From Herbidospora solisilvae (GTDB lineage Bacteria > Actinomycetota > Actinomycetes > Streptosporangiales > Streptosporangiaceae), in assembly GCF_009901565.1 (NCBI RefSeq), contig NZ_WXEW01000014.1, forward strand, positions 1 through 64,000: a stretch of DNA of 64,000 bases, read 5' to 3'. Each line of letters opens with the position of its first letter. Position 1 is the stretch's first letter. A model generated the notes under the pieces. That model was not told where the DNA came from and made no database searches. It saw only the letters and a list, made by a program, of their open reading frames with translations. The position numbers and the translations under genes are program-made. Shown here one piece after another: positions 17,341-24,999 of the stretch.

Positions 17341-17378
17341 ACCCTAAACGGCAACCTGCCGAGTGGGCAACACATTTT
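17341..17378 (-). promoter_or_regulatory. Predicted autoregulated whiB7 promoter
   Basis: On the minus strand an AT-rich block AAAAT (17374-17378) lies 3 nt upstream of TTGCCC (17365-17370, -35), and TAGGGT (17341-17346, -10) follows after 18 nt. An AT-rich block 3 bp upstream of a TTG -35 is the known signature of WhiB7-dependent promoters. It starts the roughly 400-nt leader. Confidence 0.65.
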
Positions 17379-17409
17379 CGACCTGCGATTACATAGAAAT
17401 TTTCCGGGT

Positions 17410-18276
17410 TCAGCCAACCCGGATGAGGCACTCCTGCACGACCGACACGGCCAGTTCGCCGGAGGCGGTGAACATCTGGCCCTGGGCGAGGCCGCGGGCG
17501 CCGCCGGACCACGGGGATTCCTGCGCGTACAGGATCCAGTCGTCGGCGCGGAACCTGCGGTGGAACCACATGGCGTGGTCGAGGGAGGCGCCGGAGATGT
17601 TCGACGCGCCCCAGGCCAGGCCGTGGGCGAGCAGCACCGTGTCGACGAGGGTGTAGTCGGAGGCGTAGGCGGCCAGCACTACGTGGAGCAGCGGGTCGTC
17701 GGGCAGGTCGGCGTCGTAGCGGAACCACACCTGGTTCTCCGGGCCGACCAGGCTCGGGTCGCGGTTGGCCTCCCACGTCAGCGGGGTGACGTAGCGCGCG
17801 TCGAGGGGGCGGGGGCGCGACAACCAGCCCGACCACTCGGGGTCGTCGCCGATGAGCTTGCGCAGCCGGTCCTGGAGAGAGGCCAGGTTTTCGGGGCCGG
17901 GCACGTCGGGCATCACCGCCGCCTGGTGGTGCACGCCCTCCTCCTCGATGTGGAAGGAGGCCGACATGGTGAAGATGACCTTGCCGTGCTGGACGGCGAC
18001 CACACGGCGGGTGCTGAACGACCGTCCGTCGCGGACGCGGTCGACCGTGTAGACGATCGGCACGGCCGGGTCGCCGGGGCGGATGAAGTAGGCGTGCAGC
18101 GAGTGCACCTGACGTTCCCGGTCGACCGTGCGGGCCGCCGCCATGAGGGCCTGGGCGGCGACCTGGCCGCCGAAGACCCGCTGGATGCGCTCTTCGGGAC
18201 TGCGACCGCGGAAGATGTCGAGCTCGATCTGCTCCAGGTCGAGCAGGTCGAGCAACTCCTTGAGGGCGGAGTTCAC
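17410..18276 (-). CDS. tesB: Acyl-CoA thioesterase II (TesB type)
   Basis: The 288-aa protein has two hotdog domains as in TesB. FGGQVAAQALMAAARTV and HSLHAYFIRPGD mark the first, and GASLDHAMWFHRRFRADDW with its conserved Asp-His and the late ARGLAQGQMF mark the second. It cleaves acyl-CoA to fatty acid and CoA in the cytoplasm. GTG at 18276 overlaps the stop of uvrD2 by GTGA. Its 3' end is just upstream of the whiB7 promoter. Confidence 0.92.
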   Translation of the reverse strand: MNSALKELLDLLDLEQIELDIFRGRSPEERIQRVFGGQVAAQALMAAARTVDRERQVHSLHAYFIRPGDPAVPIVYTVDRVRDGRSFSTRRVVAVQHGKVIFTMSASFHIEEEGVHHQAAVMPDVPGPENLASLQDRLRKLIGDDPEWSGWLSRPRPLDARYVTPLTWEANRDPSLVGPENQVWFRYDADLPDDPLLHVVLAAYASDYTLVDTVLLAHGLAWGASNISGASLDHAMWFHRRFRADDWILYAQESPWSGGARGLAQGQMFTASGELAVSVVQECLIRVG

Positions 18277-20315
18277 GAGGCCTCCAGACGGCGTCGGACG
18301 AGGGAGAGTACGGCTTGACCGTATCGCTCCAGTTTGACGCGGCCGATCCCGGCTATCGCGAGGAGGGCCTCCTCGGTCGCGGGGGCACGTTCGGCGATGG
18401 CCTGGAGCGTGACGTCGGTGAAGACCACGTAGCTCGGCACCTTGGCCTCTTTGGCCGCCTCGGCCCGCCACGCCTTCAGTTCCTCCAGCAGCGCCTCGTC
18501 GTATTCGGCGGGGCAGGTCGCGCAGCGGCCGAGCTTCTGCTCGGGGCCGGTGGCGAGCGTGCGGGCGCAGACCCGGCAGGTCGCGGGGGCCGCGACGGTC
18601 CTGCGGGCGGCGGGCTTCGGCGCGAACGAGGGCTGGGTCGCCGGGGTGCCGGCCAGGGACTCCACGAAGCGCGACGGGCGGCGCGACCGGCGGCCGCCCG
18701 GGGAGCGGGCCAGGGCCCACGACAGGTTGAGGTGGACGCGCGCCCGGGTGATGCCCACATAGAGGAGGCGGCGTTCCTCCTCGATCTGGTCGGGGGTCTC
18801 GGCGTACACGATGGGGAGCATGCCCTCGGTGAGGCCGACCAGGAAGACGGCGTCCCATTCGAGGCCCTTGGCGGCGTGCAGCGAGGCCAGGGTGACGCCC
18901 TCGACCGGCGGGGCGTGTTGTTCGGCGGCGCGGCGTTCGAGGTCGGCGACGAACGCGGGCAGGTCGCCGCCCTTGGCGGCCAGATCTTCTGCGAGTTCGG
19001 CGATGGCGTTCAGCGACTCCCACTTGGCGCGCGCGGCGCCGCCGCCGGGCCGTTCGGGGGTCAGGCCGATGCCGGCCAGGATCGCGTGGACGGCCGGGGC
19101 CAGCGGCTCCTCGTCGTTGGCCGAGCGGGCGGCGCCGCGCAGCAGGACGACGGCCTGGCGGACCTCGGGCCGCTCGAAGAACCGCTCCGCGCCGCGCAGC
19201 AGGTAGGGCACGCCGGCCTGGGTGAAGGCCTGTTCGTAGGCCTCCGACTGGGCGTTCACCCGGAAGAGGACCGCGATCTCCCTGGTCGGGACGCCGTCGG
19301 CCATCAGCTTCTTGACGCGGAGCGCCACGCCCATGGCCTCGGCGGCCTCGTCGTCGTATTCGGTGAAGACCGGTTCGGGGCCCGGCTCCCGCTGGGCGAC
19401 GAGTTCGAGGCGGTGGGGGCTGCGGGCCATCACCCGGTTGGCGAGGGTGACGACCTCGGGGGTCGAGCGGTAGTCGCGGACCAGCTTCACGACCGCCGCA
19501 CCCGGGTGTTCGACCCCGAAGCCGGTCAGGAAGTGGGGGCTGGCGCCGGTGAAGCTGTAGATCGTCTGGTTGGGGTCGCCGACGACGCAGACGTCGTCGC
19601 GGCCGCCGAGCCAGGTGTCGAGCAGGAGCTTCTGGAGCGGGTTGACGTCCTGGTATTCGTCGACCACGAAGTAGCGGTACTGCGACCGGATCTGGTTGGC
19701 GACCTCGCGGTGCTCGGTCATCACGGCGGCCGTGAGTTCGAGGATGGTCTCGAAGTCGACCAGGTGGCGGGCGCGGCGCAGCTTCTCGTACTGGTCGAAG
19801 AGGCGGGCGACGTCGTCGGCCGGGATCGGCGGGGTGCGGCGGGCCTTGAGGGCGGCGGCCGGATAGTCCTCGGGGCCGTGCTGGGTGACCTTGGCCCACT
19901 CGATCTCGCTCGCGACGTCGCGCAGTTCGGCGCGGTCGGGGTTGCGGCGCAGCATGCGGGCGGCCTCGACCAGCAGCGGCAGCTTCGACTCGATCACCTG
20001 GGGCGGGTCTCCGCCGATGACGCGCGGCCAGAAGTAGGTGAGCTGGCGCAGCGCGGCGGCGTGGAAGGTGCGCGCCTGGACGCCCGGCGCGCCCAGTTCG
20101 CGCAGCCGGTGGCGGAGCTCTCCGGCGGCCCGGGTGGTGAACGTCACAGCGAGCACGCTCGGCGCGTCGGCCACACCGGTTCGTACCGCATGGGCGATTC
20201 TGTGGGTGATCGCCCGAGTCTTGCCGGTACCTGCGCCGGCCAGCACGCACACCGGACCCCGCAGCGTTTCGGCCACCGCCCGCTGCTCGGGATCGAGGCC
20301 CGAAAGGACGTCCAA
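18273..20315 (-). CDS. uvrD2: ATP-dependent DNA helicase UvrD2 with zinc and HRDC domains
   Basis: The 680-aa protein is a superfamily I helicase. Walker A AGAGTGKT is at residues 26-33, followed by VVDEYQDVNP, GDPNQTIYSFTGA, LHAAKGLEWD and LLYVGITRA. A four-Cys knuckle (CRVC and CATC) and a C-terminal HRDC-like domain follow, the arrangement that defines mycobacterial UvrD2. It unwinds DNA in repair or replication. TTG at 20315 has GGAGG 7 nt upstream. Divergent from the secreted hydrolase, it precedes tesB. Confidence 0.95.
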   Translation of the reverse strand: MDVLSGLDPEQRAVAETLRGPVCVLAGAGTGKTRAITHRIAHAVRTGVADAPSVLAVTFTTRAAGELRHRLRELGAPGVQARTFHAAALRQLTYFWPRVIGGDPPQVIESKLPLLVEAARMLRRNPDRAELRDVASEIEWAKVTQHGPEDYPAAALKARRTPPIPADDVARLFDQYEKLRRARHLVDFETILELTAAVMTEHREVANQIRSQYRYFVVDEYQDVNPLQKLLLDTWLGGRDDVCVVGDPNQTIYSFTGASPHFLTGFGVEHPGAAVVKLVRDYRSTPEVVTLANRVMARSPHRLELVAQREPGPEPVFTEYDDEAAEAMGVALRVKKLMADGVPTREIAVLFRVNAQSEAYEQAFTQAGVPYLLRGAERFFERPEVRQAVVLLRGAARSANDEEPLAPAVHAILAGIGLTPERPGGGAARAKWESLNAIAELAEDLAAKGGDLPAFVADLERRAAEQHAPPVEGVTLASLHAAKGLEWDAVFLVGLTEGMLPIVYAETPDQIEEERRLLYVGITRARVHLNLSWALARSPGGRRSRRPSRFVESLAGTPATQPSFAPKPAARRTVAAPATCRVCARTLATGPEQKLGRCATCPAEYDEALLEELKAWRAEAAKEAKVPSYVVFTDVTLQAIAERAPATEEALLAIAGIGRVKLERYGQAVLSLVRRRLEAS

Positions 20316-20464
20316 ATGCGGCCTCCAACGTGCGCGGCGGGTGATCTGCTGGCATCATCCTTCCAGCACCCGGCCAAGCGCGTCTCAAGAGCCGGGTCGC
20401 AGAAGGCAAAGAGGGAGCGCCCCCGGAGGGCACGACGGGGGCCGCGCGGGGAGGTTTCAGACCC

Positions 20465-21400
20465 TTGAAGAAAGCGGCCGTCGCCGGTGCGCTCGCACTC
20501 GCCGCCGTCCTCAGCGCTCCGATGAGCGCGGGCGCGCACGCCGTCAGCCCCCAGCCGTCCGCCACGGCCTCGCCGACGCCGGTCCCCTCGCCTTCGCCGA
20601 CCACGACGTCCACGCCGCCGCCGGTCCAGGAGCGCAAGACGCTCGTGAAGTACGGCCGCCACGTGCGGCAGCGGATGGACGTCTACTGGCGCGCCGGCGA
20701 CCCGCTCATCCGCCCGGTCGTGTTCATGATCCACGGCGGCTGGTGGTCGGGCGGTGACAAGGCCTACATGAAGGCGGTCACCCGCAGCTACTTCGACCTC
20801 GGCTACGTCGTGGTCAACGTCAACTACCGGCTGTCCGGCGACGCGCGGTGGCCGGCGCAGCGCGACGACGCCCTCGAGGCGATCGCGACCACCCGCCGCA
20901 TGGCCGCGGAGTTCGGCCTCGACCCCAACCGCTACGCCGTCATCGGCTTCTCGGCCGGCGGCCACATCGCGGCCTCCGTGGGCACCTACGGCCACGGGCA
21001 GCCCGGGTTACGTGCGGTCGTCGGCGTCTCGCCGGTGATCTCCCCGCTGACCGCCTACTCCGACGGCGGCCCCGGCGCCACCCACGAGCAGCGCAAGCTG
21101 CGCCAGGCGGCGGTGGCCCTGGCCGGGGGGTGCGGCCCCAACAAGTGCCCCCGAATCTGGTCGAGCATGGAGGTGCCCTTCCACGCCTCCTACGGCGACG
21201 CGCCGATGCTCAGCGTCCACTCGGCCCGCGAGTTCGTGCCGCCCTACCAGAGCGAACTGCTCCGCGAGTCGCTGGCGGTCTACGGGATCGACATGTCGGT
21301 CCGGGCCTACCCCGGGCGCAACCACAGTTCGCCCCTGTTCCGGGAGCCCGGCGTGGCCGAGACGATCCAGGCGTGGGTGATCGGACATCTGGCGTACTAG
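20465..21400 (+). CDS. Secreted alpha/beta hydrolase (esterase-like)
   Basis: The 311-aa protein has a signal peptide (residues 1-24, ending AGAHA), a Pro/Ser/Thr-rich linker (27-55) and an alpha/beta hydrolase domain. The oxyanion segment is HGGWWSGG, the nucleophile GFSAGG, and the late GRNHSS supplies the His. It belongs to the esterase/lipase group near feruloyl- and polyester-type esterases. The substrate is unknown. TTG at 20465 has GAGG upstream. Confidence 0.85.
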   Translation: MKKAAVAGALALAAVLSAPMSAGAHAVSPQPSATASPTPVPSPSPTTTSTPPPVQERKTLVKYGRHVRQRMDVYWRAGDPLIRPVVFMIHGGWWSGGDKAYMKAVTRSYFDLGYVVVNVNYRLSGDARWPAQRDDALEAIATTRRMAAEFGLDPNRYAVIGFSAGGHIAASVGTYGHGQPGLRAVVGVSPVISPLTAYSDGGPGATHEQRKLRQAAVALAGGCGPNKCPRIWSSMEVPFHASYGDAPMLSVHSAREFVPPYQSELLRESLAVYGIDMSVRAYPGRNHSSPLFREPGVAETIQAWVIGHLAY

Positions 21401-21403
21401 ATG

Positions 21404-21429
21404 GGAAGATGAGCACCATCCGTTGTGTT
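21404..21429 (+). promoter_or_regulatory. SigR/SigH-type promoter of mycoredoxin gene
   Basis: GGAAG (21404-21408) and GTT (21427-21429) are separated by exactly 18 nt, matching the GGAAT-N18-GTT pattern of SigR/SigH promoters except for the fifth base. The start codon of the mycoredoxin lies 30 nt further on. Thiol-stress control of this gene is known in other actinobacteria. Confidence 0.6.
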
Positions 21430-21459
21430 GGCAATGACCGCCGACAGAAAGGGACGACA

Positions 21460-21711
21460 ATGGCGCTCACGGTATACACCACCACGTGGTGTGGCCCCTG
21501 CAAGCGGCTCAAGAGCCAGCTGACCCGCGAAGGCATCGCTTACCAGGAGGTCGACGTCGAGGCCGATCCCCAGGCGGCGTCGTTCGTCGAAAGTGTCAAC
21601 AAGGGCAACCGCGTCGTTCCGACGGTGGTGTTCCCCGACGGGACCTCGGCGACCAACCCTTCGGTGATCGAGGTCAAGCGTCGCCTGGAGACGATGGGCC
21701 AGTCGATATAG
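21460..21711 (+). CDS. mrx1: Mycoredoxin (glutaredoxin-like, CGPC)
   Basis: The 83-aa protein has a thioredoxin fold with the active site WCGPC (C11, C14), TVVFPDG after the cis-proline, and the SATNPS segment. Mycoredoxins reduce mycothiol mixed disulfides in the cytoplasm. ATG at 21460 has AAAGGGA upstream. It is linked to uvrD2, whiB7 and nudC as in mycobacteria. The variant CGPC is used where the M. tuberculosis protein has CGYC. Confidence 0.92.
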   Translation: MALTVYTTTWCGPCKRLKSQLTREGIAYQEVDVEADPQAASFVESVNKGNRVVPTVVFPDGTSATNPSVIEVKRRLETMGQSI

Positions 21712-21756
21712 CAGTCCGCTGCCGACGGTCCCTACCTTGACCGGTAGGAGGAACCG

Positions 21757-22155
21757 ATGCCCGTCCGAACACTCGCCGTGATCGCGGCCGGAGGGGTCGC
21801 GGGCTCACTGCTCCGCTACGGGCTGGGGGTGCTCTTCCCGAGCGCCCCCGGATTCCCGTGGACGACCCTGTTCATCAACGTCACCGGATGCCTGCTGATC
21901 GGCGTCCTGATGGTGGCCGTCACCGAGATCTGGGCCGCCCCCTCCTGGGTACGCCCCCTCCTGGGGGTCGGGGTGCTGGGCGGCTACACCACCTTCTCCA
22001 CCTACGTCGCCGACATCGGCCTGCTGGTCGCGGGCGACGCGCCCCGGGCGGCGCTGGTCTACCTGGTGGTGACGCCGCTGCTGGCGCTGGCCGCCGTGTG
22101 GGCGGGCACGGCCGCCACCCGGGCGGCGGCCCGGCGACTGGGGAGGCTGACATGA
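21757..22155 (+). CDS. crcB: Fluoride channel CrcB/Fluc subunit 1
   Basis: The 132-aa membrane protein has four helices with [13 protein letters not shown] in helix 1, TLFINVTGC in helix 2 (the conserved Asn) and [13 protein letters not shown] in helix 3, the fluoride-path signature. It exports fluoride. GGAGGAA precedes the ATG at 21757. It overlaps the DUF190 gene by ATGA. Confidence 0.93.
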   Translation: MPVRTLAVIAAGGVAGSLLRYGLGVLFPSAPGFPWTTLFINVTGCLLIGVLMVAVTEIWAAPSWVRPLLGVGVLGGYTTFSTYVADIGLLVAGDAPRAALVYLVVTPLLALAAVWAGTAATRAAARRLGRLT

Positions 22156-22481
22156 CACCGGCGCTGCGGCTGACCATCTTCGTCGGCGAGTCCGACACCA
22201 GCCACCACAAGCCGCTCTACCACGAGATCGTGCACCGCGCCCACGCCGCCGGGCTGGCCGGGGCCAGCGTCTTTCGTGGCATCGAGGGCTACGGCGCGTC
22301 CAACCACATCCACACCACCCGCATCCTGTCGTTGTCGGAAGACCTGCCGGTGGCGATCGTCATCGTCGACGAGCCCGGCCGGATCCGGGCGTTCCTGCCC
22401 GAGCTCGACGGGCTGATCGGCGAGGGCCTGGTCATGGTGGACGAGGTCGAGGTGCACCACTACGGCGGGCGGTCGCGGTGA
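22152..22481 (+). CDS. DUF190 family protein
   Basis: The 109-aa soluble protein resembles DUF190, a PII-like ferredoxin fold. It has LTIFVGESD at the start, a [12 protein letters not shown] core and [10 protein letters not shown] later. DUF190 genes are often placed next to crcB, but the molecular role is not established. It overlaps crcB genes on both sides (ATGA and GTGA), so all three are surely co-translated. Confidence 0.9.
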   Translation: MTPALRLTIFVGESDTSHHKPLYHEIVHRAHAAGLAGASVFRGIEGYGASNHIHTTRILSLSEDLPVAIVIVDEPGRIRAFLPELDGLIGEGLVMVDEVEVHHYGGRSR

Positions 22482-22852
22482 CCGGACTGCTGACCGCCCT
22501 GCTCGTGGCGGCGGGCGCGGCGGTCGGGGCTCCCCTGCGTTACCTCACCGACCGGCTGATCCAGTCGCGGCACGACAGCGTGTTCCCGTGGGGGACGTTC
22601 GTAGTGAATCTGACAGGGTCGGCCCTGCTGGGTTTCCTGGTCGCCCTGCCCGCCGACGACGCGGTGCGGGCCCTGGCCGGAACGGGCTTCTGCGGCGCGC
22701 TGACGACGTATTCGACGTTCAGCTACGAGACCCTGCGCCTGGCCGAGGACGGGGCCCGGCTGGCGGCGGTCGCGAACGTGGTGGTCAGCATCGCGGGCGG
22801 GCTGGGGGCAGGGGCCTGCGGCATGCTCCTCGCCCACAACGTCGGAGGATGA
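22478..22852 (+). CDS. crcB: Fluoride channel CrcB/Fluc subunit 2
   Basis: The 124-aa membrane protein is a second Fluc subunit with [26 protein letters not shown] and [16 protein letters not shown]. Two different crcB copies suggest an antiparallel heterodimer, as known for many Gram-positives. GTG at 22478 overlaps DUF190. It is convergent with nudC, 18 bp away. Confidence 0.93.
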   Translation: MTGLLTALLVAAGAAVGAPLRYLTDRLIQSRHDSVFPWGTFVVNLTGSALLGFLVALPADDAVRALAGTGFCGALTTYSTFSYETLRLAEDGARLAAVANVVVSIAGGLGAGACGMLLAHNVGG

Positions 22853-22870
22853 TTCCACGGCGCACCCACG

Positions 22871-23785
22871 TCAGCGGCCCCAGTTGCCCTCGTCGTCGAT
22901 CGCCGATCCGTACCAGGTCTCGATGAGCCTGCGGGCGATGGAGACAGGGGGCGGGACCCTGAGTTCGCCCTTCGCGACGGCCACGCGCAGTTCCTCTCGG
23001 GTGAACCAGCGGGCCTCGGCGATCTCCTTCGGGTCGAGGGTCAGGTCGCTGGAGAGGGCGCGGGCGAAGAAGCCCAGCATCAGGCTGCGAGGGAACGGCC
23101 AGGGCTGGCTGCCGAGGTAGCGGGGGTCGGCCACGCGTACCCCGACCTCCTCGAAGACCTCCCGGGCCAGCGCCGCTTCCAGGGACTCGCCCGGTTCGAC
23201 GAAGCCCGCCAGGACCGACATGCGGCCCTCGGGCCACTGGGGGCCGCGGGCCAGCAGGACGCGGTCGTCGGGGTCGCGGATCAGCATGATGACGGCGGGG
23301 TCGACGCGGGGGAAGTGCTGGGAGCCGTCGTTGGGGCAGACGCGCACGTGGCCGCCCTGGGTGACGGTGGTCTCGGCGCCGCACTGGGGGCAGAAGCGGT
23401 GGGTGGCGTGCCAGGCCTCCAGGGCCACGGCGTAGACGAACAGGCCGGCGTCGCGGTCGCCGAGGAGCGAACCGGCCTCTCGCAGCCCGGCGGAGTCGGC
23501 GTCGTCGGGGAGCTTGGCCGAGACGGAGAAGTAGGCCACGCCGTCGGCGACGCCGAGCAGGTGGCGCTGACCCTCAGGGGCCTCGGCGGGGGTCAGCAGG
23601 ACGAGGTCGGCGTCGTCGCCCGACCGCTTGACCAGGGTCTGGCCGTCGCTGATCACGAGGACGCGTGTGGACGGGTCGTGCCACACCCGGTCGAGCCAGT
23701 CGGGGTCGTGGCGGAGCTGGGCGGAACGGTCGATGGTGCTGCGGCTGAGTAGCAGGGGCCCCAGGAGTCCCTCGGTGATGTCCAC
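22871..23785 (-). CDS. nudC: NAD(+) diphosphatase NudC (also RNA deNADding family)
   Basis: The 304-aa protein has a zinc-ribbon region with C132, C135 and C150 followed by a Nudix box (GFVEPGESLEAALAREVFEE) and the NADH-specific motif SQPWPFP (226-232). The fourth expected cysteine is D153, which appears usual in actinobacterial homologues. It hydrolyses NADH/NAD to NMN(H) and AMP and may remove NAD caps from RNA. It is divergent from the siderophore operon, with 80 bp between starts. Confidence 0.94.
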   Translation of the reverse strand: MDITEGLLGPLLLSRSTIDRSAQLRHDPDWLDRVWHDPSTRVLVISDGQTLVKRSGDDADLVLLTPAEAPEGQRHLLGVADGVAYFSVSAKLPDDADSAGLREAGSLLGDRDAGLFVYAVALEAWHATHRFCPQCGAETTVTQGGHVRVCPNDGSQHFPRVDPAVIMLIRDPDDRVLLARGPQWPEGRMSVLAGFVEPGESLEAALAREVFEEVGVRVADPRYLGSQPWPFPRSLMLGFFARALSSDLTLDPKEIAEARWFTREELRVAVAKGELRVPPPVSIARRLIETWYGSAIDDEGNWGR

Positions 23786-23842
23786 GGGGTTATTCTTTCA
23801 TCGGCGCACGCAGACGCCCGTTCCCCAGTAAGGTTCTAGAGG

Positions 23843-23861
23843 TTAGGTAAGCCTTACCTCA
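23843..23861 (+). promoter_or_regulatory. Iron box (IdeR/DmdR-type operator)
   Basis: TTAGGTAAGCCTTACCTCA contains the perfect palindrome AGGTAAG-C-CTTACCT (23845-23859) and closely matches the TTAGGTTAGGCTAACCTAA operator of IdeR/DmdR1/DtxR. It ends 4 nt before the first ATG of the siderophore operon. Iron-loaded repressor would therefore cover the start region and shut off the operon. Confidence 0.88.
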
Positions 23862-23865
23862 GGGG

Positions 23866-24999
23866 ATGCACTTGCGGCTGTACCTCACCACGCTCAACCC
23901 CACCGACTCGGTCACGCGGGGTTTCCTGCCCGCCGCGAAGGCCCTCGGGTGGGAGGTCACCATCCTGACCGATCAACCGGAGGGCTATCCGGGGCACGAG
24001 ACGATCGCGGCCGACGTACACGACCCGAGAGCCGTCATCGACGTCATCGCCCGCCACCACCGGCCCGACGTGATCTTCTCCAACTCCGACCACCTCCAGG
24101 TCGAGACCGCCCTGGCCGCCGACTACTTCGGCCTGCCGGGCAAGGGCTGGCGGGCCTGCCTGACCACCAAGAACAAGGCGCTCACCCGGCGGGCGCTCGG
24201 CGACGTGCGCTCGGCCCGGGTGGTGCCGGGCGAGCCGCCGCCCGAGGTCGACTACCCGGTCGTGGTGAAACCGCGCGAGGGGGTGGCCAGCGAGGATGTC
24301 GTCCTGGTCCACGACGACCTCGCGGCGGCGGCACGGGACATCTGGACGCGACGCCCGGGGGCGGTGCTGGTCGCGGAGGAGTACCTCGAAGGGCCGCTGA
24401 TGACCCTCGAAACGCTCGGCGACGGGGTCACGACCCGGGTGCTGGGCGGGTTCCACACCACGCTCGGCCCGCTGCCCCATTTCGTGGAGGAACGCCTCGA
24501 CTGGTCGCCGGAACTCGCCGGCGCCGACGAGGTCCTCGCCCAGCTGGAGGCGCTGGGCGTCGGGTTCGGGGCCTGTCACACCGAATACGTCCTCACCGAG
24601 AAGGGCCCGCGCGTCGTCGAGGTCAACTACCGGGTCATCGGCGACAACTGCGACCTGCTGCTGGCCGACCATCTCGACGTGCCACTGTTCGAGTGGATCC
24701 TGCGGGTACACGCGGGCGAACCGGCCCCCGAGCCGCCCCGGCCGGGCGGGCACGCGGCGGCGATCAGCGTGCTGGCCACCCGGCCCGGCACCATCATGAA
24801 GGCGCCAAAGGAGCTCACGGGCGCCCATGAGGACGTGCGGCTCTGGCACCTGCCGCTCAAGGAGGCCGGGCAGCCGGTAGCGGTGACCCACACCAACCGC
24901 GACTACCTGGCCCTGCTGCGGGCCGTCGGCCCCACCCGCGACGCCGTCGACACGGCCGCGAAGGCCTTCCTGGACGCCCACCCCTGGGTGGTCGCGTGA
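23866..24999 (+). CDS. ATP-grasp ligase of the siderophore operon
   Basis: The 377-aa protein has an ATP-grasp layout: an N-terminal domain with LRLYLTTLNPT, the middle YPVVVKPREGVASEDVVLV (ATP-binding lysine and loop), VAEEYLEGP, and VEVNYRVIGDNCDLLLADHL with Glu and Asn metal ligands. It should form an amide or ester using a carboxylate via acyl phosphate. The substrate is unknown, probably a polyamine or amino-acid part of the siderophore. The ATG at 23866 has no useful ribosome binding site and may be leaderless; TTG at 23872 has AGGGG 6 nt upstream. It overlaps the next gene by GTGA. Confidence 0.85.
   Translation: MHLRLYLTTLNPTDSVTRGFLPAAKALGWEVTILTDQPEGYPGHETIAADVHDPRAVIDVIARHHRPDVIFSNSDHLQVETALAADYFGLPGKGWRACLTTKNKALTRRALGDVRSARVVPGEPPPEVDYPVVVKPREGVASEDVVLVHDDLAAAARDIWTRRPGAVLVAEEYLEGPLMTLETLGDGVTTRVLGGFHTTLGPLPHFVEERLDWSPELAGADEVLAQLEALGVGFGACHTEYVLTEKGPRVVEVNYRVIGDNCDLLLADHLDVPLFEWILRVHAGEPAPEPPRPGGHAAAISVLATRPGTIMKAPKELTGAHEDVRLWHLPLKEAGQPVAVTHTNRDYLALLRAVGPTRDAVDTAAKAFLDAHPWVVA

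Noticed and set aside
17410-20637. Apparent 1075-aa fusion upstream of the thioesterase
   Set aside because: The first 750 residues are an out-of-frame reading of uvrD2; only the TesB part is real and starts at 18276.
21712-21756. Possible fluoride riboswitch before crcB
   Set aside because: The spacer is 45 nt and lacks the conserved crcB-motif pseudoknot sequences; only a ribosome binding site is clear.
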